Shown piece by piece: positions 46,321-58,856 of a stretch of DNA of 64,000 nucleotides. The notes under the pieces were generated by a model. The model searched no databases. It was not told where the DNA came from and worked only from the letters and a program-made list of their open reading frames with translations. A program made the translations under genes and the position numbers. The DNA is taken from NCBI GenBank assembly GCA_001600415.1, contig BCJX01000015.1, forward strand, positions 437,382-501,381. Reading direction: 5' to 3'. How positions within the stretch are numbered: position 1 is the stretch's first letter; the number at the start of each line of letters is the position of its first letter. Source of the stretch: Pascua guehoae (Eukaryota; Basidiomycota; Tremellomycetes; Trichosporonales; Trichosporonaceae).

Positions 46321-49132
46321 TTCTTTGTTGTCTTGCTATGCCCCTTCCTCTGGGATGATTTGCGCTCCTCTCCCATTTTTCCTCCAGGATCAAAAGGCGG
46401 TCTCCGTCCATCCACTCACGCTATGAATAGATCTCTTTCATGTATGCATGTGGCAATTAGTTTGACTATGGCAGCACGCAGGGGTGACATGGAGAGAAGA
46501 GCTGAACGAGCGCAGCGGCCTTACACTGATGCTTATGGAACTAGGCAGAAAACTACCTTGTGCTGATGCTCGTGGAGCGATGCGGACAGGTATACTGGTT
46601 GGGAGTAAAGTTGGGTCTGCCAGTGGACACTCCCTCTTACCTCTTGAACACAGCAGCGAGTACGAGACACAGAAAACCAAGCTTCTGATAAGCGCCCCAG
46701 CACCTGTGTTCTGCACAGTCACCACCGTGAACAGCTGCGAGTACGAGACACAGAAATCGAAGCTTCTCATAAGAGCACCAGCAGCTGTGTACAGTCACCA
46801 CGGTGACTACTGTATCAGCACAATACGCGCACGGGTATGCCGTGTGGGTCGTGCGCCGTCCCCAGCGGCAGTACGACCCCTCCCAGCACTGGTCGAGCAG
46901 CAGCGGGGCTAGAACCACCACGCGACACGGGACACGGGACAGGCGAACATCGAGTCGAGGCTCCTAGCATGCGACTTGCTCGGCTGTACATTGTTCGAAC
47001 TGACCCCTGGGCGACAAGATGGCCCGTGTGCAGTCACTCACAGCTGCCCCGGTCACACACAGAGGCCGAGGCCTGCCACCCGACGACACCTGCCGAACAA
47101 TACTCGACGCCGCGAGGCTGGGCCGCTAACCAGCCCCCCACCTGGACGGGCAGCAGGAGCAGCGAGGGCGAGAGGCACCGATCATAGTGCCCATGGACGT
47201 CGCCCGCGCCTCTCCAAGATCGGGAAAGCGCCAGACCCGCTCCCACTGCGTCGAGGGTAGCGTCACCTGCCGAACACCATCACCAACGACACCAACGACC
47301 CACGGCGGCCCATTCTCCCGTGAGTTCGACCGGCCCCTCGAACCACTCCCGTGCGGTGCACGGTCGTTCCCGGGCCAAAAGTGTTAGCAGGCACCGCGTG
47401 CGCCGCAGCGAGCACCCCCGCGGCTCATGGGCTGCCCGTCGTCCCTGTGCTGGGTCGCGGCGCCGTCGCCTCGGAGATGAGGTCGGCGTCCGCGCGGGTG
47501 AGCGGGACACGGCCCCGTCGCCCGTGTACGAGGGGTGGTCGAGGTCGAGGTTGAGGTCGAGGCGCAGTTGGCGAGGTAATGGCGTCTCGACACCAGCACC
47601 CCAGGACCGCGCACGGGGCCGTGGTCAAACTCCCGGGGGCCGGGGTGTCCGGGTCCATCCCAAGCGTCTCCGCGGGGCCGAGGAGAGTCGGCCGCACGGG
47701 GTTTCGGGTGGATAGTGGTGCGCGCGGTACGCGTGCAGGTCTACGAGGTGCGCGTGCGTGTTGACAAACGCGTCCACGCGGCCGCACACTAGGCGTGAAT
47801 ACCGGGCCCAGGTCCAGGACGAGTACCCCGGCGTCTGTACTAGCCCGTGCAGGGGGGCTCGGGCCGGCCGAGGTGCCCAGGACGGTTAGTTGCTGGACGG
47901 GTGTGGTGAGGTCGTTGCGAGGTTGAGGGCGTCGAGTGGGACCGAAAGAGCTTGGTCAATGGGTCGAGTGGGCCCGAATGAGCTTGGTCAATGGGTCGAC
48001 GATTGGCCTTGTTGACCTGCCCGTGTTGTTATTGTTTGTTCTCGAGTCGCGGGTCACCGTGCAGCTCGCAGATGAAATACCCACCGTACTCGTAGCAGGC
48101 TCAGCGGTATAGGCGACGGCGAGTGCGCTTTGAATGCAGCGAGCGACGTCTCGGCGCGTCGCGTTCTTGTCCACCGAGCAAGCTGGCAGGATCTCGCTGG
48201 CCTTTGACGAGATCACTTGCTGGCAGTATTGTTACTGTGACATGTGCTTGGGACGCAGTGGGCAGTGACGACACGGTTAGACTGTACCCTGGCCCTTGGG
48301 CCACACCCAGATGGTGGAATGCAGGTGTCACTCGGTGTGGTGTTTAACATCTCTTGTCTCCCGTTTCGCGTTCAGGTAGTCACCGCCCAGTCGGCCCAGT
48401 CATGTCACCTCGTACTCTTAGCGAAGGTAGCGAAACGGCCTACGGAACCAACCAACAAGTTGCGATCGTCGTAATCGATCCATGGTCGCGATCACTCTGG
48501 GGCTTGTTGCCCGAGGCCGCGCACGAGCACCGAGCACGCCAGTACGCCAGGCCGAGCGGCCAGCACGGCCAGCCACCAGGTGCATCGTGCATCTGGCTTT
48601 TGTGCGGTCCCTCGGGTTTGGTGCGTCGGAGGTCGGAGATTGGAGATTGGAGATTGACTTTTTGACAGCAAAGTCAGGATTGTGCCTAGAAACACAGGGT
48701 GAATGCAATGGTTTCTGCAACGTCATCGCAGATGGAAAAAGAGTCTTTTCTCGGCAATACGTCATCGTACTCCGTCATCCCGCTGGTGCCGAAAAACGCA
48801 TCCACCACCCCACCACCCCTTGCACCCCACCCACTCCGCAGTCACCAACCCCACTCGCATCTTGGGTAGCCTTTTGGTGTCATGCTACCACCCCCCCATG
48901 CTACTACTAACTAACTACTACTAGTACTACTGCACATCTGAACAAAACCATATCCCTTGCACAACCCCATCCTTCTCTATTCCCTTACTTTCCTTCTTTT
49001 TTTCCACCGACCCTCCCGCCGGATACCAGCACAAAGTGCATCGCCCTCCCCCCTCCCCCCCTCCTCGACCCGAGCAACACAGCATCGACGTCTGTGCACA
49101 CCTACACCGCCGACCAGCTTCGCACCGGCACC
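46321..49132. other. gene-free stretch of 2.8 kb
   Basis: An 81-bp direct duplication lies at 46648-46808. The 46.9-47.9 kb part is more GC-rich and carries overlapping Arg/Pro-rich frames on the minus strand. It could be a decayed gene, but I recognise nothing. A GGAGATTGGAGATTG triplet repeat lies at about 48633-48657. The C/T-rich final 150 bp are probably the leader of the next gene. Confidence 0.4.
46648..46808 (+). repeat. direct duplication, period 81 bp
   Basis: GCGAGTACGAGACACAGAAA.C.AAGCTTCT.ATAAG.. occurs at 46656 and again at 46737, about 85% identical, both followed by CACAGTCACCAC-type sequence. Non-coding. Confidence 0.9.
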
Positions 49133-52100
49133 ATGTCTACCCAGACACCCGACCAGGCGGTCGCGGCTGCGGCGGCTCGTCAGAGATCGACCTCGACCTC
49201 GACTGCGGGGACCAACAAGGATCTACCCCCAGCACCTGGGACGCCTGCAACGCCAAACACTGCAACGGCACGTAGTGCCGACCACTACCAGTCCCCGTCG
49301 CAGTCGCAGTCGCAGGTTCATTCACAGTCGCTGTCGCCCAACTCTGCGACTCGTCAGTCATACTCATCGGCCAACGCAGCCGGCTCACCCAACACGCCGC
49401 AGACCCCAGGGCACAGCGGTGGCCTGCCGCCGTTACCTGCCGCCCCGGCGTCGCGTGTCTACGGCCAGGGCTACTCGGGTCGGCACAAGGTGCCGACCGT
49501 GTCGCAGTACTCGTCAATCAAAAAGGATCACGAGCAGCAGGCGCAAGAGTACGCGCGCCAGGTGGAAGCCCACCGCGCCGAGCTTGGCTACGCGGACGGC
49601 GACGACGACGACGACGAGTACCACAGCCCCACCAGTCCTACCATGACCACGAGCCCCGCGAGCCCCAAGAGTGCCAGGAGCCGCAAGTCCATGTCGGGCA
49701 AGGTCAAGGATCCTGCCAAGAACCACGAGGCCCACGAGTCCGAGGGTGCGACCGAGAAGCAGCGCATGATGGACCAGATGAATGCCGGCAAGGGTGCGTT
49801 TGTGGCCTGTTGCAACAGCGGCATTCAGACTGACATGGCACAGAAAAGCCCACAGAGCGTCTCCGAAAGGCAAAGCACGGCGAACGCCGTGTTCGTGACC
49901 CCATCACTGGCGCCGAGATTATCGTCAAGGATGCAGACCCCAAAGGTAGGATGGACCGACCCCGACTGCAACCGCAGCTGACAGCAGACTTTGACAGCCA
50001 CCGTCCGTCGCCCAACGGCGGCAACATTCTCACCTTCCCGTTCCCCCCGCCGACCCCGCCGAGCGCCAAGAAGCTCCTCACCAACCTCCGCCAGGCGCAG
50101 TACCTCGTTGCGGGCGGCTGCGCAGTCATGTGGTTCTTTGTCGCATTCGGCTCGGGCTGGTTCAGGTTCTTTGTCCGTACCGGTCTCATGATCGCGTTTG
50201 GGTTCGCCCTCATGACGCTCATCAGCCTTATTGAAAGGACTGTCGAGCGCGAGCTGGACGCCGTCCGCATGGACATGCACCGCGCTCGCGGAGAGTCCAT
50301 GTCGCCCCCGTACCCCGAGAGCGTCGAGTGGTTCAACGGTCTCATCAAGCTCATCTGGGGTTTAATCGACCCCACCACATTCATTCCCATGGCTGGTGAG
50401 TAGTAGAACAAGGCCTCCCATTTTCTGACTTGCAGATACCGTCGAGGACATTCTCCAGGCCTCGCTTCCCGGCTTTGTCGACGCCGTCCGTATCACCGAC
50501 ATCAACCAGGGCTCCAACCCGCTCCGACTCCTCAGTATAAGGGCCCTGCCTGACCAGCCCGGCGACTACAACTATCCCGACAAGGCGTGGATTGACGGCG
50601 GCGCCGACTTGCCCCTCAAGGACACAACCGGAAACGAGCTCGAGGACGAGGAAGCCGGCGACTACTACAACTTTGAGGTCGCCTTCAGCTACACTGCCCT
50701 CCCAGGACAGAATGCGCGCGAGAAGAACGCGCGCATGTTGATCGAGTTTTACCTCGGTGCGTAGTGAGAGAGTGGTGGCTATTGCCGTTTACTAACTCTG
50801 CAAGGCGCTTTTGACTGGTTCCACATTCCCGTGCCCATTTGGATCCAGATTGAGGAGATTATCGGCATCATTCGCCTCCGTGTGCAGTTTATTCCCTCGT
50901 AAGTGTGGTCGGGGCCTCACTCGGCGATGGCCACTGGGAGAATGATCGTCAAAGAAGCCGGGCTCTTCGTGTCTGGTCCCACATGGCCAAACAAAAACAA
51001 TGCTCTGTGGCACCACTTACACCTCAGGCCTCCGTTTGTGCGCAACCTTACATTTGCTCTGTGCGGTGTCCCAGCTATTGAAGTCTCTGCAATCCCCATG
51101 TCCAAGAAGTTACCCAACGTGAGTACACTGACTACCCCATTGTTTGTGCTGCGACCTGTCTTATCGAGCTATAGGATGGAAGACGATGCTGACGCCGCAT
51201 AGGTTCTGGACTTGCCCATGATTTCCGGTCAGTACGCGCTCGAGACGCCGCGACCTGCTGTGCCGCACGAGTCCACACCACGTTGCTAACAATTTCTAGG
51301 TTTCGTAAAGTCGGGTATCGCAGCTGGTACCTCCGAGCTCTGGTTCGTACACCCTATCTGTCCAAACTGCACAGCGCTAACCAGACAGTGTCCCAAAGTC
51401 GATGACTCTCAACTTGAAGGTGAGTGTCTCGTTAGGCCTTGGCCAATTTTCGTGCTCACCATCTCTAGGACATGCTCGATGGAAGTGCTGTGGGCGACAC
51501 ACGTGCGATTGGGGCGTTTCTCATTACCATTCACTTCTGTGAAGGACTCTCAGCCCAGGATTCGAACGGCAAGAGGTAAGCAGCTTGCTACACAATATCG
51601 CACTCGAGTGCTGACAGGCGCAGCGACCCGTACATTGTTCTGGCGTACGCAAAGTATGGCCGCCCGCTGTACTCGACCCGTATTATCATGGAGGACCTGA
51701 ACCCGGTGTACGAAGAGACTGCCGTGCTTCTCCTCACTCTGGACGAGGTGCGGTGCAAGGAAGAAGTCTGTGCCATGCTGTGGGACAGCGACAAGATGAG
51801 CGCCGACGACCTGGTCGGACGTGTGCAGATCCCAGTCGAGGACCTGATCAAGTACCCGAACAAGATGTTCAAGCGTGAGGATGGACTTATGGGCTTTGAC
51901 GACGAGAACGAAATGCCTGGTGAGTACACCACCCTTGCTACTCTAGACCGACTGGCTGACCCTCTCAGGCAAGCTCGTGTGGTCGATTGGCTACTTTGAA
52001 AAGGCAGAGCTCCAGAAGCACATGGAGCGTATGCCCACGCTCGAGGAGGCAAAGGCCGCCGACGACGGTCCCTCTGCTCCGTCCAAGGAGATGCGTCCCG

Positions 52101-53517
52101 ACGATGCTGCGCCCAACCCTGCCCGCGAAGACCTCCCGCCACCGCCGCCCGAGGTTGGCAAGACCCGTCCCGACCCGCAGTGGCCGTCGGGCGTCGTTTC
52201 CATTGTCCTTCACCAGATCAACAACCTGGAACGTCAGAACCTCGAGGGCAAGTCGGGCGAGGAACGCGAAGGCGAGGCTGGCCAGGACACGGACGACCCG
52301 AGCCAGCAGACTACCAACCTCCCCAGCGCATACGGCGAGTTTATCCTCAACGACGAGCTCATCTACCGCACCCGAGGTGAGTGTCTTTTATGCCACAAAG
52401 GGAACCAAGCTTACACTCCCAAGTCAAGCAGTACTCGACCAACCCGTACATCGAGGCCGGCACCGAGGTGTTTGTCCGCGACTTTACGCGCGCCGAGGTG
52501 CGCATTGTCATTCGCGACTCGCGTCTGCGCGAGAACGACCCTATTCTGGGTGTTGTGAGCGTCTACCTCGCCGACGTGTTTGCCGAAGGGTCGGCCGTGA
52601 CGCAGACGTACCCGATCACAGACGGCCAGGGCTTTGGCAAGGCCAACATTTCGTTTGCATTCCGCGGCATCAAGGCGACGCTCCCGCCCAACCTGCGCGG
52701 GTGGAACACTGGCACGGTCGTCGTGTCGGACGTGCACCTCACGGCCAACAAGTCGCGGACGAGCAAGTTTGAGCCGCGCGAGATGGCGCTTAAGGTGCAC
52801 ACGACCGAGTGGTCCGAGACAATGTCCAAGCGCGACTCGGATATCAAGGGCGACACAATCTCGTGGGACATTGACACAGTCTACCTGCCCGTGTACAACC
52901 GGTACCAGTCGAGTGTCCTGTTCGAGTTTGGCAAGACGGGTATCGGCAAGCTGGTGGGCAAGGGCAAGCCCGAGGCCATTGCCGTGCTGTGGCTGCAAGA
53001 CCTGACCGACGACATTGAGGGCGACATTGAGATTCCCGTCATTGTCAGCCCCGATCTCGTGTGTCTCCGCCAAAACATTATCAACGACCAGACACTCAAG
53101 ACGCACAAGTTTGAGGTCGTCGGCACCCTCAAGGTGCGCCTGGCGTTTAGCGCCGGCATCGACCTCGAGCACGAAAAGCTCCGCCTCTCCCAGAGCCGCA
53201 GGCACGCCGTCGAGGCCTACTATGCCATCGAGGGCGAGGCCGAGATTTCCCGCAAGCAAAAGTCGTTCCACGACGACGGTCACATTGACAGGCACGAGCA
53301 AAGGGAGATTGACAAGGCACACCGCCGCGCACTCGAGAGCCGCGGGCGCGGCAAGGCACAAGTGGGCGCGTACCGCTCGGCCAAATGGATGAGCCGTGGT
53401 ATCATGGACCGTCTCCCGGGCAAGAAGAAGACGCGCGAGCGTGAGTGTGGTGTCGAGTTTGTGTTGGTTGCGAGGCAGTACTGACAGACGACAGCGAGCA
53501 TCCAGACCGAGGCGTAA
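49133..53517 (+). CDS. SMP/C2-domain membrane-contact-site protein (tricalbin/Mug190-like)
   Basis: Fourteen exons, 1208 residues: 49133-49793, 49844-49945, 49988-50395, 50436-50756, 50805-50898, 51028-51118, 51203-51227, 51300-51342, 51389-51419, 51469-51575, 51624-51919, 51969-52376, 52424-53440, 53495-53517. The disordered N-terminus is Gln/Ser/Pro-rich. A hydrophobic hairpin (YLVAGGCAVMWFFVAF .. TGLMIAFGFALMTLI) anchors it in the ER. The SMP lipid-transfer domain starts near SVEWFNGLIKLIWGLIDP and includes WIQIEEIIGIIRLRVQFIP. A C2 domain follows (FLITIHFCEGLSAQD, KSDPYIVLAYAKYG, WDSDKMSADDLVG) with the Asp residues expected for Ca2+. A second, split C2-like module contains FVRDFTRAEVRIVIRDSR. 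The domain order is that of Mug190-type and tricalbin proteins acting at ER-plasma-membrane contacts. Every junction agrees in phase. Confidence 0.92.
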
Positions 53518-53933
53518 TGGACCAACGACGAGCTATTGAAGAAGCAAATGCAAACACGACAACGAACCGCGCCCGCCTCTGGGGTGCACCAGCTGATGAT
53601 TGTAGCGAAATGCTAGCAACAGTTTCTTGCAAGTGAAAGGGTCGCTCTTGAGTGGTGCAGGTGCGGGACTAGGTGTCATGTCAGTATCGCCGAGTGCCGT
53701 CGTCAACGCCCAGCCGCGGGCAGTCAGAAGCGTCACGAGCCACAAGCTGAGCAGATAGGCCCAAGAATGGCGCAGCAGTCAGGTCGCCAACAAGCACAGC
53801 CTCGCCTCAGCACCAACAACCACCCCAATAGGCCTCGCAGCACCACAGGCACACTCACGCACCACGATGGGTCAGACAACGACACCGCCTCACCGCGTAC
53901 ATTATAATACATAAAAAGAGGGGATACACACAA
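53518..53933. other. short convergent intergenic region
   Basis: About 415 bp between the stop codons of the C2 gene and the small coiled-coil gene. No gene seen. Confidence 0.6.
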
Positions 53934-55222
53934 CTAATAGTCGTCGACGTCAATCATGTCGTCGTCGCGCACGGGGCCGGGCGAGGGGGGCGCCGACGAC
54001 GCGCGGTCCGAGGGCGGCGCAGTGGACCGCTGCTGGTCCTTTGCGCTGGGCGGCGGCTTGCCCGTGTCGGCCGGGTATGTGTCGGCGTTTTGGACGCTGG
54101 GGGTTAGTCTGGGCGGAGGGTGGGGGTGGGGAGGAGGTTGGGGCGGGTTAGGTGAGGTGTTGCGCGGGGAGAGAGTGTCGAGGTCAGTACTCACAGAGGC
54201 GCCCAGCTCGCGCCGGGGGGCACGCGGACGGGAGGCGGAGGGCGGCCGTGCACGGCCATGTAATGGTCGTAGATCCGGCGCTGGATCTGGTGGACTCGAA
54301 GCGCGAGGAGGTTTGATTCCTGGGTGTTAGAGGGGGTGGCAGTTGTAGAGGTGGCCGGCGGGGGAGGAGAAGGGGGAGGTGGAAGAAGCGGGGAGGGAGG
54401 AGGGAGGGTGTGAAGGACGGTGAGTAGTGGGGAAGAACGACCAGGCGGTCATGGTACATGGCTGCTGATGACCATGGCTGTCGGGCGCCCAACGGGAGAA
54501 CAAAGAGGGCAGGACGAAGAGCAGGGAGGGCAACCAGCTAGGCTAGAGGGGTAGCAGGGATGCAACAGAGGATGCAGCAGAGGATGCAGCAGGGGAACAG
54601 AGCAGAAACAGCCTCGTCGGGGCTACACGGCACCAAGTCGGTCGACGGCACGCTCAACGAGTGCACGAGGAACGGAAGACACGACGGCAGACAGACCAAA
54701 TGGCATCATCACCCAACTGCCGACGCAGGTGATCACCGAGTCCGCGGTACGTCTCCACACGTAGCGCACAGCACGGCCTGCTCGTGCGCTTCCCCGGCAT
54801 AGAGGCGTCTCCCTCGCGTCACGCATAAAGGATCAGAGTGCGCACAATCACGAGCAAGGTGGCGACGATCACGGCACGGCGACGACACACCTCGACCACC
54901 TCGCCGCACACTCTCGCTGCCACCCCTCACGACCACCACAGCCACCACGACCACCACGACACAACACGACACGGCACCTCTGCGCACAAGGCAGACTCGG
55001 ACTCACGTCGCTCAGCTCATGCACGAGGTCCTTGATAGCGCGGTACCTCCCTGCGCGTCAGCCTTGCCCTCTTGCCCTCGTCGTCTCATGTGGTTTTTCG
55101 ACCGCGAGTGCTGCACGGGGCACAGGTACCCGGCGGCCCGCCCAGAGGTGGTACTCACGGCGGTAACGCATCTCGTCGCCGCTGAGGATGGGCGCGACGC
55201 GCGGAAACTTTGCGGGCGCCAT
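53934..55222 (-). CDS. small coiled-coil protein, possibly an INO80-type chromatin subunit
   Basis: Four exons, 55222-55159, 55050-55007, 54319-54195, 54096-53934, total 396 nt, 131 residues. The N-terminal half MRYRRRYRAIKDLVHELSD continuing ESNLLALRVHQIQRRIYDHY is a single long charged helix. This KYRxxKxxLxxLxxENxxLxxxLxxxQxxI pattern resembles the helical segment of INO80E/TFPT-like subunits, but resemblance by eye is weak evidence. The second half is Pro/Ser-rich (PPSAKDQQRSTAPPSD) and ends in an acidic DDDMIDVDDY tail. Intron 2 is 687 nt, larger than the coding sequence. It shares a 370-bp upstream region with the divergent MFS gene. Confidence 0.72.
54559..54594 (-). repeat. 12-bp tandem repeat in intron
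   Basis: Three copies of GATGCARCAGAG/GGG (plus strand) in the 687-nt intron 2 of the coiled-coil gene. Confidence 0.9.
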
Positions 55223-55592
55223 CGCGGGCGGGGGGGGGGGGGGGGGGGGGGGGTGTTGTAGAATGTAAGTTGATGAAATGGGTGTGCCGCGGGGCCGCGG
55301 TGAATGGCGGGGAGTACAGTAGAGTTGTATTGTGTTTTCGGCCAACGGCGGGTCGATCAATTGCCAGTCACTTCGTTCTGCCTGCCCCAATCGAGTCGGG
55401 TTGAGCCAGCCAGTGCGGCGCCTTGGCTGGCGTCATCCCCTACCCACCCCAGCCAACCCACTTGGCCACTTACCCGAGTCGTACCCCTTGCCCAGACGCC
55501 ACTGTCAACTGTGGTCGTGCGACATCCATCTCATCCCCACTTACACCCACACCACACTACCCAACTACCACTACCCACCGTACCTTACCCGG
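55223..55592. promoter_or_regulatory. divergent promoter with a 24-nt G homopolymer
   Basis: It lies between the ATGs of the minus coiled-coil gene (55222) and the plus MFS gene (55593). G24 at 55230-55253 starts 8 nt upstream of the minus-strand ATG, so the mRNA leader would carry a 24-nt C run. On the other side C/A-rich sequence (CCACTTACACCCACACC..) precedes the MFS start. Confidence 0.55.
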
Positions 55593-58126
55593 ATGTCCAA
55601 GTACGGCACGACGTCGACGACGCGGTCGCCGAGCGACTCGCCGCCGCCGTCGCCGACGATCCTGTACGACTCTGAGCGGGAGCGCGAGGAACGCGAGTTT
55701 GGCGGCTACGTTGACGGCAGCAGGAGGCGGCGGAGCAGCGGCGGGGGCGGGGGGCGCGCGGGGCGGCGGCGGCGGAGCAGTGCGCTGAGCTCGAGCGGCA
55801 GTCCGACGGCGGGCAGCAGCGGGCTGCGGCGGGTGCGCTCGCGGGGGTCGTCGCTGCTTGCGCCGCCCGACGTGCCGGCCCTGCTGCGCGCAAAGCGGCG
55901 GTGGTGGCGGCGCGAGTGGGTGACCCCGCGCGGCGCAAAGATTGCCCTCATGGTCGCGAGCGTGGGCATGAGTGCCGTCCAGGCAAACGGCGTCTACTCG
56001 TGGCCTACATAGTATGTATCCCGGGCGGGGCGCGACTGACGCGCAGCGGGCCAGTGGTGTCCAAGACTCTGGGACTGAATACCACACAGGCCCAGACCAT
56101 CGTCGTCGGGTGAGCTAGCCGTGATATCCTTATCGCAACACCCAGGACTCGCTCACACCACAGAGGCATCCTCGGCGTCTACCTCTGCGCCGCGCCCCTC
56201 GGCTCCCTCACCGACCGCTTTGGACCACGCACAGCCTCCCTCCTCAGCGCTTGCTTTTCCGCCACGGGCTACTTTTCCTTTGCGAGCGTCCTCGCCGCAG
56301 GCCCAGATGCCGCCACAGCAAACACCTACCTCGTCCTCACCGCCTGCTACTTTGCAGTCGGCGCTGCCACCGTCGGGTCGTACTTTGCCGCCTTGACCAC
56401 GGGTGAGTTTATCTCGAGCAGAGTTGGGAGTGGCTCCGATGCGCGTCGAGCAGAGCGTGATAAGCGACGTCCCGTCGCGGGCCTGCGTCCATCTTCCACC
56501 TGCGTGCCATCTCCCGCCTGCGTCCCATCTCCCGCCTGCGTCCCGTCTCTGGCATGTGTCCCATCTCCACAGGTGGACTATCTCTCACATGTTTCCTCTC
56601 CCTGCCATGCGTCTCGTTTCTGGCGCCCCGCCGTTTCTCATGAGCCCCATCTCTTTTCCCATCTCCAACTCGGGAACTCGTGACAGACGTTATCCTAAAC
56701 GAATGAACAACGAATGAACACATTCTGCACCCAGCTCTACCCCACGCTCACACCCAGCATCGCTCTCGTTCCCGAGCCATCCAACCCTCTCGCTCTCGCT
56801 TCCCCTCTCGCTCATTGGCCTCTCATCCCTCTTCCTCTCGTCCTTTTCGACACTCCCGGCATTCGAGACGCCGAGCGGCGACCTCAATGCGGTGCGCTAC
56901 CTGACCTTCCTCGGGTGCATGTCGGTCGGCATCAACCTGTTTGGCGCAATGTTTATGCGCGTCGTGCCGCCCATCATCCCCGAGCCCGAGGACATTTCCG
57001 ACGACGACGAAGCGGACGCGGCAATGGCCGCTGCCGACCTGAGCGCATCCCTGCACCTCGACGAGCGGACGCCGCTGCTCATCGGCGGGCCCGAGGCGGC
57101 GCGTGAGGAAGTCGAGGCCGAGGCAGCCGGCAAGCACGTGCGGTGGACGGCAATGGACCTGCTCCGTGACCCGGGCTTTTGGTCGTACGGCCTCATCCTC
57201 GCCCTGTGTATCGGCCCAGCAGAGACACTCATTGCCACCATTGGCAGCGTCCTCACATCGCTCCTGCCACCAGAAGCCGCATACCTGCCCTCGGCATCCG
57301 CCATTCTCTCCATGCTCGCCAACCCCGTCCTCCCATCGTCCCTCCCCGGGGCCGCTGCTGCCGAGCCGTCCGCACTCAAGCTCCGCAACAAGCACGTCTT
57401 CATCCTCTCCATCACTTCCACCCTCGCCCGCCTCGTCACGGGCTTTGCGGCCGACTGGCTCTCCCCAGCACCAGTCGCCATCCCGGCCCCATACAATGAC
57501 GACGACTCGGAAGACGACGCACCCACACACTACTTTGTCCAGCGCGAGCCGATCCGTCTCCACCGCTCGGCCTTTGCGGCCATTTGCTGCGGCGCTTTGG
57601 GTCTTGTGTATGCGTGGAACGCAGAGTACCTCGACAACGAGTCAAAACTATGGGTTCTCAGCGGCGGCGTGGGCGCCATGTACGGCGCCGTCTTTACCTT
57701 GACAGTGAGTCTTCACCCGGGTACACTCGACCCTAAATACATTGCGCCAACTCGGCACTTCTATGTTCCCTCACTCGCTGGCCCTCCAGTCCCGTACTGA
57801 TTGCTAACCCCAGCCCGCACTCACATCGTCACGCTGGGGTCCGACCAACTTTGGCCTCGCATGGGGAGCAGTAAGTCCACGACGCCGACAGAAAACACCC
57901 ACTAACACCCCAGGTGAGCTACTTTCCCGCCCTCGGCTCGGCCGTCTTCTCGTACCTGTACGCGTACCTCGCAGAGTCCGAGTCCGTCTCGATCCCCGGC
58001 GCCATGGTCGATCCAACAATCTGCTACGGCGAACACTGCTTTGACACGTCGCTGTGGATCGCGGCCGTGTGCGCTGGGTTTGCGTCGGTCGGATTATTCG
58101 TCATTGGGAGGAAGTGGGGTCTGTAG
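55593..58126 (+). CDS. MFS transporter, Mch1/nodulin-like family
   Basis: Six exons: 55593-56011, 56047-56109, 56164-56402, 56758-57704, 57814-57870, 57914-58126, 645 residues. A long Ser/Arg/Gly-rich cytosolic N-terminus of about 110 residues ends in RRWWRREWVTPRGAK before TM1 (IALMVASVGMSAVQANGVYSW). PLGSLTDRFGPRTASLLSA is the MFS motif-A loop. SFPSHPTLSLSLPLSLIGL, DERTPLLIGG and the second-half start DLLRDPGFWSYGLILALCIGPAE are characteristic of the monocarboxylate-like/nodulin-like Mch1 group, located on vacuolar or plasma membranes in yeast. WGPTNFGLAWGAVSYFPALGS spans the last junction. The substrate is not established for this family. Intron 3 (355 nt) holds degenerate CCATCTCCCGCCTGCGTC repeats. 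Confidence 0.88.
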
Positions 58127-58856
58127 GGGCCCGTCTCGTTGTGTCAGCATTAATTCGTCGTTGGTTTGAATGACAGACAGCATTGTCAAGATTCGAGTTT
58201 CACGTTCGTCACGTCCAGCATGCATATCATCTTACACTGTGGCCGTGGGCTGTGACGTTGACGAAGGACTGATACTCGGGATCCTTTGCACGCTACTGTA
58301 GACGGTCATTCTGCACCATCTGCGCTCACGTGCCAACAGTTTCACTCTGGGGACCTCAATCACTTGAAGCCAACAATCGCACGCCACAGCAACAACGTCA
58401 TGGGGCTCGGCGCCTGTGTCTCCCCAGGGATTTGACTGCGGTCGACGCCAGTGCCCCCGGCGGCTACAGACCCACACTGGCCTCGAGCTGCGGCACACCA
58501 CCTCGTGCGGCTCCTGACACCCTCGAGGCGGCTGTGACAGGCAACCCAACAGGACAACACCGATGGTCGTTCTCTCTGGCAATGATATTTGCCAGAACTC
58601 GTTTGGGCAGACACTATGCGTTTGCTCCTTATTATCTTCAACCACGTCTTCGGTTCTGTAGATCTTCTCATGACAGCAAACTATTAACCACATGCTGGCA
58701 GTTGTGTTGTGCCCCTACGTTGTAGCAACCCTACAAAAGTGTCCAGTCATGATCGCGTTGGCATCGCGACCCGAAATGTCCTTGTCCTCCTTTCCTTTAA
58801 TAACCTTAGGCCCTGAATAGCGACGACGCCGACGGGCTTGCACCTCGGACTCTGGC
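58127..58856. other. convergent intergenic region
   Basis: No gene recognised. It lies between the stops of the Mch1-like gene and the lectin-like gene. Confidence 0.5.

Noticed and set aside
45554..46426. 290-codon Ala/Ser/Arg/Val-rich frame
   Set aside because: Shifted reading of the RRM and GAR-domain codons of the nucleolin gene.
52411..53361. 316-codon minus-strand frame
   Set aside because: Antisense of exon 13 of the SMP/C2 gene, whose sense reading is clearly conserved.
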